This document shows positions 21,450-27,460 of a stretch of 27,460 bases of DNA, piece after piece (position 1 is the first letter of the stretch; each line of letters begins with the position of its first letter). Source of the DNA: a virus. The notes beneath the pieces were generated by a model that had not been told where the DNA came from, made no database searches, and saw only the letters and a program-made list of their open reading frames with translations. The position numbers were made by a program, and so were the translations under genes. Where the stretch lies: positions 1-27,460 of IMG/VR virus record IMGVR_UViG_3300032011_003344; one strand, written 5' to 3'.

Positions 21450-21478
21450 ACTATAGCACGATTAATATCTAATGTCAA
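21450..21478 (-). promoter_or_regulatory. Sigma70-type promoter, TTGACA-N17-TATAGT
   Basis: Coding-strand TTGACA (21473-21478) and TATAGT (21450-21455), 17 bases apart, with a TGC extended -10. It starts 8 bases after the nrdJ stop. The predicted transcript begins about 25 bases before the ATG at 21417 and covers seven closely linked genes through dnaE. Confidence 0.85.
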
Positions 21479-21486
21479 GAGTTTTT

Positions 21487-23904
21487 TTACCCACACTGGG
21501 CGTAGCCACAATCTTTACAAGTCTTGCAGCCGTCTTGGTAAATCATCCCCGTAGTGCTTCCACACTCTGGACAAGTCTTATCACTCACTTCGGTTCCATC
21601 AACAATGTAGTTCTTTAAGATTCTGGAAACACACTTTGAGAATGAGAACATGTCGCTGCCCTTATCCTTTTGTAGTTGCTCTACCATAAACCTTACCTCT
21701 GAACCATGTCGCAAACCAAGTGAAATCATTCTTGTAAAAGCTGAATTGTTCGGGTTATCGAACACCTTTACAACATCTTTTATAACACCGTCTTCACCGA
21801 AAGTCAAGTCATATCTGTTATCTTTTGTTTTAAAAGAATTCTTTTTCAAAGAGCCTGACTTGTGCTTCTTTGGAATCTCGATAAGGCTTGACTCTCCACC
21901 GAGAATCTCGTAAGGCTTGCCGTCCATCTTACCAACAAGGATTGTCCAAGGCTTACCTTGAATGCTTGTGTGGTGAATGTCGCACTCCAACTCTTCTGGG
22001 CGCTTGGGTGCTGAACGCTGTGGAAACTCCTCTGTTGTAGTTGCCTCGTTGTTCGTAACTAAAACGCCTGAACGTGATCCGTCAACATAAACTGTGATTC
22101 CCTTTAACCCTCGTTTCCAACCTTCTCGATAAAGTCGTTCAACTACTGCTGGCTCTGTGCCTGCTGGTAAGTTGATGGTTGATGAGATAGCGTGATCGAT
22201 AGAGTTCTGAATAGCTTCTTGAATCTCCACTCGCTTCATCCAGTCAATTTGATCCGACTCAACAAAGAAGCTTGGAAGCTCCTGCCCTGGGTTTTGAGCT
22301 AACCACTCTTGTGCGTTGTGGTGAAATACCTGAAACTCTTTCCAGCCGTCGCCCAACTCATCTACAAAGTCTGGCGTGATGTCTACCTCGTCGTGAGATA
22401 ACTTGCGGCGTCTAATGTAGGAGTTCCTGAACACTGGCTCCAAGCCTGAACTTGTCTGGGACATAATAGAAACTGAACCAGTTGGAGCGTTCGTCAAGAT
22501 AGAAATGTTTCTTCTACCGTGACGGGCAATGTTTTCTTTTAAGTCTTGAGGAAGACGTTGGATAAAAGCATTATTTTGCTCTTTACCCCAGTTGAAAACA
22601 GGAAATGAGCCACGCTCTGTTGCAAGGTTTAAGGACTCGCCATAAGCAGTGTTACGAAGTGTCTCGTAAATGCCTGTAATAACTTTAATGGCTTCGTCGC
22701 TGTCGTAGGCAAGGTTCATTCTAGCAAGAGCATCAGCCAAGCCGTGAGTTCCCAAGCCAGTCCTTCTTCCGTCAGCAGCAGCAGATAATAGCTTCGTCCA
22801 AAGCTCTGTCTCGTCTGGAGTGTCGGCTGCGTCGAGAATCTTGTTTAACTTCTCTAGCTCTAGCTCAACCAAGTCGTCTGAAAGTCGCATAGCAGTTGAA
22901 ACCGTCTCTGTAAACTTCTGGAAGTCGAACCTTGCTTGTCCTGTGAAAGCATTGTCAACAAAATTCTTTAGGTTCACTGAAATAAGACGACAAGAGTCAT
23001 AAGCTGAAAGAGGAATCTCCGCACAAGGGTTTGTGCAAATAGTTGCGAAACCTTCTTCCTTATATTCATTTGCTGGTAAGTTGTCGCAAATGTTGTCCCA
23101 CATTAGAATACCTGGCTCTGCTGTCTCTGTTGCTGACTGAACAATCTGATCCCAAACTTCACGAGCACGAACTTCCTTTGTGTAGATTGGCTCGTCGCTT
23201 CCGATGGGGAAGTGAAGGTTGTAAGTCTCGTCAGCTTCTACTGCTCGCATAAAGTCGTTAGTAATCTTTACTGAAACGTTAGCACCTGTAACCTTTGTCA
23301 AGTCGTGTTTCATCTTTACGAAGTGTGCGATGTCTGGATGGCGAACATCCATAGAAATCATTAGAGCGCCTCGTCTGCCGTTCTGCCCAATCATTCTACA
23401 AACATAAGAATAAAAGTCTGCAAACGACCAAGCGCCGGTTGTTGTGCCTGCCGAATTGTTAACGACAGAGCCGTCTGGACGTAATTCACTAATGTCCAAG
23501 CCAACGCCGCATCGGCGTTTGAACAGGTTCGCTAAATCTCGCCCTGAGTTGATGATAGAGGAAACGTTGTCCTCGGGTGAAGAAACTACTACGCAGTTTG
23601 ATAAAGAAACATTTACGTGGTTGTTTCCGATGCCCATCATAGGCGAACCTTGAGGGACAATGTAAGCAAAGTTGTCGAGATGATTAAAAATCTTCTCTTC
23701 GGTTAGGGCACGAGGACCTCCGAACTTTGTTTCCATTCTAGCAAACTCCGACGCAAGACGCTTGTGCATGTCCCGTGGAGTCAGTTCTTGAAAGTTGCCT
23801 TCTCTATCTTTGAGGCAATATTTCGTCATAAAGACGTTGGTGGCGAGTTCATCGCCTTGGAAGTAATCTAAGGTTGCCTTCCTTACCTGTTCTTCTGTAT
23901 ACAT
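21487..23904 (-). CDS. nrdJ: Adenosylcobalamin-dependent (class II) ribonucleotide reductase, 805 aa
   Basis: Full-length class II reductase. The thiyl cysteine is in NPCAE (C294, with N292 and E296 as radical-site partners). The redox pair is Cys104 in LSNCVVV and Cys305 in DSCRLISVNL, 11 residues after C294 as in this family. GTEPAVVERLYREGWKRGLK and ITVYVDGSR are typical barrel-end segments. The C-terminus is a Cys-rich ribbon (778, 781, 793, 796, 799 and 804) that should relay electrons. It works without oxygen dependence or an NrdB subunit but requires B12 from the host or medium. ATG 23904 follows the helicase stop by two bases, with AAGGAG 11 bases upstream. Confidence 0.97.
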   Translation of the reverse strand: MYTEEQVRKATLDYFQGDELATNVFMTKYCLKDREGNFQELTPRDMHKRLASEFARMETKFGGPRALTEEKIFNHLDNFAYIVPQGSPMMGIGNNHVNVSLSNCVVVSSPEDNVSSIINSGRDLANLFKRRCGVGLDISELRPDGSVVNNSAGTTTGAWSFADFYSYVCRMIGQNGRRGALMISMDVRHPDIAHFVKMKHDLTKVTGANVSVKITNDFMRAVEADETYNLHFPIGSDEPIYTKEVRAREVWDQIVQSATETAEPGILMWDNICDNLPANEYKEEGFATICTNPCAEIPLSAYDSCRLISVNLKNFVDNAFTGQARFDFQKFTETVSTAMRLSDDLVELELEKLNKILDAADTPDETELWTKLLSAAADGRRTGLGTHGLADALARMNLAYDSDEAIKVITGIYETLRNTAYGESLNLATERGSFPVFNWGKEQNNAFIQRLPQDLKENIARHGRRNISILTNAPTGSVSIMSQTSSGLEPVFRNSYIRRRKLSHDEVDITPDFVDELGDGWKEFQVFHHNAQEWLAQNPGQELPSFFVESDQIDWMKRVEIQEAIQNSIDHAISSTINLPAGTEPAVVERLYREGWKRGLKGITVYVDGSRSGVLVTNNEATTTEEFPQRSAPKRPEELECDIHHTSIQGKPWTILVGKMDGKPYEILGGESSLIEIPKKHKSGSLKKNSFKTKDNRYDLTFGEDGVIKDVVKVFDNPNNSAFTRMISLGLRHGSEVRFMVEQLQKDKGSDMFSFSKCVSRILKNYIVDGTEVSDKTCPECGSTTGMIYQDGCKTCKDCGYAQCG

Positions 23905-23906
23905 TA

Positions 23907-25316
23907 TTAGCTGCTCTCCTTGCTTTCTCTTATCTTCTTTTTGTGCTCTCTGTATCTATCTTTTAGTGATTGTGCCTGGTTCTTCACGATTTGACTTGAA
24001 GCCTGGGCTATTGTCTCACCAGTCGTCGCAGACATTCTTATCTTGACGTTACTGGTGTCCATAAAAATTGGGTAAACGAGTCCATCCGGACCATTGCGAT
24101 TCTTGGCTACAAAAATCCTTCCAGAATTGGTGTTCTTATCTTCGACTGTTCTTGAAATCGAGAAAATAAAGTCTGCGACGAAGCACTTGTTGAAAGCTTC
24201 TGAAATAGACTCCATTGTAATAACTTCGGCATTCAAACCTGACCTATTCGTTTGTGATGCTGTCCAGACAGGGCAGCTATAAATCTGTGCGATGGCTCGC
24301 AACTCTTCATAAATAGATTCCAGTTCATTTCTTTTCTCCCTTTGGGTAGAAATCGGCTTTAATAAGTCTCCATAATCAACAATTACCATCCCAATGTCTT
24401 CGCCCTTTCTCACCAATTTCTCAAGGTGAGTTTTCAGAGTGTTGGTGTTAGCTGACTTGGTTGGATACTCTTTCACAATAAGCTTGCCTTCAATCTCTTG
24501 AATCCTGTCGAACACTGCTTCTTTGTTAGCGAATACATTTTGAAGTGGGATCCCTGTAATACAACTGTCATACCTAGTGGCGACAACCGTATCTGCAAGC
24601 TCAAGGGTGTAATGGACAACCGTCTTGCCTGAAAGCAAGCCTTGAACTCCAAGGTGAACGAGTGCCATTGATTTACCCGCCCCAGTTGGGGCAATGCAGA
24701 CGCCAAGTTCGCCTGAACCAAGTCCTCCTCTGGAAATAGAATCAAGAGACTGCCAACCTGTTGTGACAGGATCCCTGGACTTTAGCTCGAATCGCTTTTC
24801 GAAGTCAACAATGTAATCATAGCCAAACTCGTTACTTGAACCCAGATTGATTGATTCAGTCATAGTCTTGGCTATCTCGTCAAAACTAGCCGTCTTTACA
24901 AGCTCGACGCACTTTATCATCGCCTTTTTTACATTCTGCTTACGGCAAAACTCAAGAGAAGTGTCTTTTATATAAGGCGCAGTTGCAAAATCTTCTGGTG
25001 AAGCCGACACTCTTGAGTAGAAGTCTCTTATTTGCTTCTGAGACATCTCGTTTTCACCGTCCAATTCTGCACGAACGATAGTCATCATCGTCTCTCGATT
25101 TGGGTGTACACCGTATTTCTCACGATAACCGAAAACAAGCTTTACGAACGAGCGAAGATAGCCTAATTCTAGAAAGTCATAATCAAACACCTCGATAACC
25201 TGATCTGCAAAAACTCGATCGTCCAGGATAAGCTGTACCAACCCCTCTTGGAACTTCGTGCCGTAGTGTGAGAAGTCGGATTTTTCTTTTTCAGTCATCA
25301 TTGCTTTTGCAGCCAT
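23907..25316 (-). CDS. Replicative DNA helicase, DnaB/gp41-like, 469 aa
   Basis: RecA-type hexameric helicase. Walker A is IAPTGAGKS near residues 208-216; Walker B is MVIVDYGD near 311-318, followed by a WTASQTNRSG segment with the sensor Gln and an EAFNKCFVADFIFSISR strand. The N-terminal 150 residues are helical, as in DnaB and T4 gp41. It would unwind DNA for the DnaE replicase. The frame extends to GTG 25346, but the promoter at 25347-25375 would start transcription just inside that codon, so I choose ATG 25316, with AGGT 6 bases upstream. Its TAA lies two bases ahead of nrdJ. Confidence 0.93.
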   Translation of the reverse strand: MAAKAMMTEKEKSDFSHYGTKFQEGLVQLILDDRVFADQVIEVFDYDFLELGYLRSFVKLVFGYREKYGVHPNRETMMTIVRAELDGENEMSQKQIRDFYSRVSASPEDFATAPYIKDTSLEFCRKQNVKKAMIKCVELVKTASFDEIAKTMTESINLGSSNEFGYDYIVDFEKRFELKSRDPVTTGWQSLDSISRGGLGSGELGVCIAPTGAGKSMALVHLGVQGLLSGKTVVHYTLELADTVVATRYDSCITGIPLQNVFANKEAVFDRIQEIEGKLIVKEYPTKSANTNTLKTHLEKLVRKGEDIGMVIVDYGDLLKPISTQREKRNELESIYEELRAIAQIYSCPVWTASQTNRSGLNAEVITMESISEAFNKCFVADFIFSISRTVEDKNTNSGRIFVAKNRNGPDGLVYPIFMDTSNVKIRMSATTGETIAQASSQIVKNQAQSLKDRYREHKKKIRESKESS

Positions 25317-25346
25317 TTCTTTACCTATTTGTTTTTTTATAGTCAC

Positions 25347-25375
25347 AGGATAACATATTTGCTATCAGTTGTCAA
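25347..25375 (-). promoter_or_regulatory. Probable sigma70-type promoter for helicase and nrdJ, TTGACA-N17-TATCCT
   Basis: Coding-strand TTGACA (25370-25375) is complete and overlaps the last codons of the exonuclease gene. The -10 TATCCT (25347-25352) has four of six consensus bases and a TGT extension. Spacing is 17 bases. The predicted start near 25340 leaves a leader of about 24 bases to ATG 25316. Confidence 0.62.
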
Positions 25376-26327
25376 CACAGATTCTTCTAAAAGTAGAATA
25401 TAGTTCGCTCCAGTTACCTGCTCCGAAGCCGTCTATAATCATCATCTTCTCAACTTCTGTCTTATTAAACATAAACTGAAAGTTGTCCAAGGCATATCGA
25501 ATCTTATTCCTATCCTGAACTGAAATAAGCGGAGAGTAAAGTTGCATAATGCTATAGTTCTTCTTGATAAGCTCTTCGTTCTCGCTAATGGCTGTGTGAG
25601 CCTTTAGTTGATTCTCAACGCCTTCGCAGAACTCCACCACTTCACTAATGGTTACATCTCTATCCTCGATAAGGAAAGGAATTCGCTTGGCGATGGTTGC
25701 AAGCCCAACTCCACCTACGCCTGGTAGGTTGTCTGACTTATCGCCTGCAATAGCTCTTGCAAGGGCAAAGTTCTTTGGGTGAATGCCGAACTCCTCGATG
25801 ATTCTTGGCTTGTTCTTTATCTGCTTCTGGATAGGGCGGTGGACAACTGTCTCGTCGTCGCAAAGCTGATAGAAGTCCTTATCAGAAGAAACAATAATTT
25901 TGTGCCAACCCTTATAAGTTGGATCTTGGACTGCGAGTGAAATCAGATCGTCTGCCTCAACTCCGTTTAGCATCATTTGAATAATTGGCGTCTCATTCAA
26001 ATAAGTTATGAGCCTTTGCTGTTGCCAGATCTTGTTGTCGTCGTTCTGTTGCGGCGTTAAAATATTCTGAGATCTGTTGAGTCTAATTGGCTTCCTGCCT
26101 GCCTTATAGCTCTTGGAGATGCTTCGACGCTTCTGAGAGCCGCCTGCGCCATCCCAGCAGATTATTACCTGATCTGGCTTGGACTCTCTACATAGCTTTT
26201 GTAAAATCTTAAAAAAGCCTTTTACTCCACCGATGGGTGCGCCATTCGTGGATAGACTTGGATCTACGATGTATGAACGATAAAAGTTATTCGTTCCGTC
26301 TATTACTAACACTCGCTTCTTGCTCAT
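25365..26327 (-). CDS. 5'-3' exonuclease / flap endonuclease (FEN family), 320 aa
   Basis: Member of the T4 RNase H/T5 flap nuclease/Pol I 5' nuclease family. Metal-binding acids lie in the expected order: D10 in VLVIDGTNNFYRS, D59 in CWDG, E124 and D126-D127 in VEADDL, D149 and D151 in SSDKDF, and D196/D199 in AGDKSDN, followed by the helix-hairpin-helix LPGVGGVGLATI. It should remove Okazaki RNA primers and flaps. No polymerase domain is attached. I choose ATG 26327, which has GGAG 6 bases upstream; a TTG at 26339 lies in that SD. The upstream gap holds a combined terminator and promoter. Confidence 0.94.
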   Translation of the reverse strand: MSKKRVLVIDGTNNFYRSYIVDPSLSTNGAPIGGVKGFFKILQKLCRESKPDQVIICWDGAGGSQKRRSISKSYKAGRKPIRLNRSQNILTPQQNDDNKIWQQQRLITYLNETPIIQMMLNGVEADDLISLAVQDPTYKGWHKIIVSSDKDFYQLCDDETVVHRPIQKQIKNKPRIIEEFGIHPKNFALARAIAGDKSDNLPGVGGVGLATIAKRIPFLIEDRDVTISEVVEFCEGVENQLKAHTAISENEELIKKNYSIMQLYSPLISVQDRNKIRYALDNFQFMFNKTEVEKMMIIDGFGAGNWSELYSTFRRICVDN

Positions 26328-26343
26328 TCTTTTCTCCAATAAA

Positions 26344-26381
26344 AAGCCCCTAGTTGACTTACTATATCAAACTAGGGGCTT
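26344..26381 (-). terminator. Intrinsic terminator after recA-like gene
   Basis: A perfect 12-base stem (AAGCCCCTAGTT at 26344-26355 with AACTAGGGGCTT at 26370-26381) encloses a 14-base loop and is followed on the coding strand by TTTATT after the terminal TT. It lies 26 bases past the recA-like stop. The loop contains the -10 box of the next promoter. Confidence 0.9.
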
Positions 26382-26389
26382 GGTGTCAA
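26361..26389 (-). promoter_or_regulatory. Sigma70-type promoter inside the terminator, TTGACA-N17-TATAGT
   Basis: Coding-strand TTGACA (26384-26389) precedes the hairpin by 2 bases, the 17-base spacer is the upstream stem arm plus part of the loop, and TATAGT (26361-26366) with a TGA extension sits in the loop. Transcripts should start near 26354, within the downstream stem arm, and carry the exonuclease SD. Confidence 0.82.
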
Positions 26390-26407
26390 GAAGAATCGTA
26401 AAATAAA

Positions 26408-27460
26408 TTACTTTTCTTCGTCCTCGTAAAAGTCCTCGGCTGCGCCTTCTCGTTTATCAAACTTGAGAATAACCTCTTCGTCGATAAGCTCCAAGACTCG
26501 TGCTCTGAACTTTTCATTCTTTAACTTGTCCATCCAAGTTGTCTTCTGGAACTTTTCTTGCGTTCCGTCAGAATGAGTGAGAGTATACCAGGCTCCTCCA
26601 ACGTTTAAGCTGTCAGAACTCTTAATAGCCTCCAGCCAGCTTTCTTCGTCTTGGACTCCGACTTCTCCACCCCACATAATCTTGAACTCACAGATTCTAC
26701 CCTGCGTTCCAAAACGAGACTTCTCAATCTTGCACTTGACTTGATTACCAACTCGGTAGCCGTGATCGTCAAGAATGAAAGAAGCCTTACCTTTACGAGC
26801 AGTTAGAAAGATGCGAAGACTATAAGTGTAGTGCATCGCCTTTCCACCTGGTGTAAAGTAAGGGTTTGTCATTGCTTCCGCAACGTTGCTCGTGATGTTT
26901 GTCTTCAACTGATTTAGAACAAGAAAGGTTGCTTCCGCATTCGCAAGAGGCACGACAAGTTTAGACATTCCCTTTGATAAGATTCTAGGCTTCACAGCCA
27001 TTGAACTCAAAGGGTTGAAGTCTCCCTTGATGTCTGTCTCACTTGGAGTTAGCGCAAGGCTGTCCCAAATAAAAACAAACTTCTCATCTGGAAAGTTTGC
27101 GAGCAAGTCTTCTACTCTTTCCAAAACCTTTTCAACAGATTCAGTCTGAACATAAACTACGTCGTCCACCGTGATTCCTGCTAGTTCCCAGAACTCTGGA
27201 CTAATAGCATTTTCGGAATCAAAATAGACAACCACTCTTCCTTGCTTTTGAGCGTTGGCTGCTACCTGTGCCGCCAAGAAAGATTTACCTGTTGCTTCAA
27301 GTCCAGCAATCTCTGTTACTCTACCGACTGGGATTCCTCCTAAATGCCCTCGGCAAATAATGCTATCCAGCCAGCGAGCACCAGTGGGAATCCACTCTGT
27401 AACCTCGCTTGGGTTGTCTTCAGTCAAGTTGTAGGCAACATTCTGTCCTGACTTCTTGTT
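26408..27460 (-). CDS. RecA/UvsX-type recombinase, 5' end outside window
   Basis: Strand-exchange ATPase. Walker A is GLEATGKS and Walker B is FVFIWDS followed by LALTPSETDIKGD, closely like the RecA order. Next are FLVLNQLK (the QxK-type sensor) and a GG-K-A-M-H-Y-T-Y segment similar to the RecA GG-x-A-x-x-F/Y region. The C-terminus is acidic (DFYEDEEK), as in RecA and UvsX tails. The frame remains open for 11 codons beyond the TTG at 27427 to the window edge, so the true start lies outside and TTG 27427 is probably internal. It should serve recombination-dependent replication and repair. A terminator follows its stop. Confidence 0.93.
   Translation of the reverse strand, partial: NKKSGQNVAYNLTEDNPSEVTEWIPTGARWLDSIICRGHLGGIPVGRVTEIAGLEATGKSFLAAQVAANAQKQGRVVVYFDSENAISPEFWELAGITVDDVVYVQTESVEKVLERVEDLLANFPDEKFVFIWDSLALTPSETDIKGDFNPLSSMAVKPRILSKGMSKLVVPLANAEATFLVLNQLKTNITSNVAEAMTNPYFTPGGKAMHYTYSLRIFLTARKGKASFILDDHGYRVGNQVKCKIEKSRFGTQGRICEFKIMWGGEVGVQDEESWLEAIKSSDSLNVGGAWYTLTHSDGTQEKFQKTTWMDKLKNEKFRARVLELIDEEVILKFDKREGAAEDFYEDEEK

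Noticed and set aside
25317-25346. GTG start for the helicase
   Set aside because: No SD, and the promoter at 25347-25375 would initiate inside or beyond this codon; ATG 25316 has an SD and a proper leader.
26328-26339. Upstream TTG start for the exonuclease (four extra residues)
   Set aside because: This TTG overlaps the GGAG that serves as SD for ATG 26327.
1-27460. tRNA genes, CRISPR arrays, insertion sequences or an integrase
   Set aside because: Almost every base lies in a recognised coding frame, gaps are under about 110 bases, and none shows cloverleaf-type arms, spaced repeats or transposase motifs.

Overview
The window is a dense, one-directional block of a large virulent tailed-phage genome. 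All of the roughly 35 genes I can support are read leftward (minus strand), most overlap by a few bases or are separated by fewer than 100 bases, and there is no tRNA, rRNA, insertion sequence, integrase or CRISPR array. Phage identity is inferred from this packing, from the many small uncharacterised genes, and from a replication and nucleotide gene set typical of big marine or T4-like phages. That set is a RecA/UvsX-type recombinase, a 5' nuclease, a DnaB/gp41-type helicase, a class II ribonucleotide reductase, ThyX, dUTPase, a GroES/gp31-like cochaperonin and a GroEL. Sigma70-type promoters and purine-rich Shine-Dalgarno sites point to a bacterial host, but the host itself cannot be named from the sequence.

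In the order of transcription (right to left): 27460-14925 is the replication and nucleotide section. It holds recA (cut by the window edge), a terminator that overlaps a promoter, the exonuclease, the helicase and nrdJ. A seven-gene polycistron follows from the promoter at 21450-21478: an 85-aa protein, groES-like, thyX, two linked uncharacterised genes, another 85-aa protein, and a full bacterial-type DNA polymerase III alpha subunit. 14863-12460 is a second unit with dUTPase, a zinc-ribbon protein, a GMP reductase/IMP dehydrogenase-family enzyme, a ribbon-helix-helix-like protein and a sigma-region-4-like protein. 12379-7924 holds an acidic repeat protein with a strong terminator, a zeta-toxin-like P-loop protein, a small gene, a ClpP-like protease and a 461-aa unknown; this looks like an assembly or late block. 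7863-5755 is groEL with its own promoter plus a membrane-anchored coiled-coil protein. 5672-2364 is a run of small genes from another promoter, including a glutaredoxin, a rhodanese and a 57-aa gene that is easily missed. 2279-1 holds two tiny exported proteins, a 140-aa protein and, running off the left edge, a long protein with a RelA/SpoT-type HD hydrolase domain.

Regulation is unusually readable. Six sites have a -35/-10 pair with exactly 17 bases between them, four ending in TATAGT, and they account for the starts of most right-hand transcription units. No such promoter is visible ahead of the acidic protein or ahead of the left-end genes, where a different AT-rich motif (CTATTTAT or CTACTTAT on the coding strand) recurs. 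With a sigma-like and a ribbon-helix-helix-like gene in the window, a phage-specific late programme is a reasonable but unproven reading. Themes linking the genes are dTTP and dNTP supply (NrdJ, ThyX, Dut), purine and possibly alarmone metabolism (GMP reductase, SpoT-like HD), proteostasis (GroEL, GroES, ClpP) and thiol chemistry (glutaredoxin, rhodanese).
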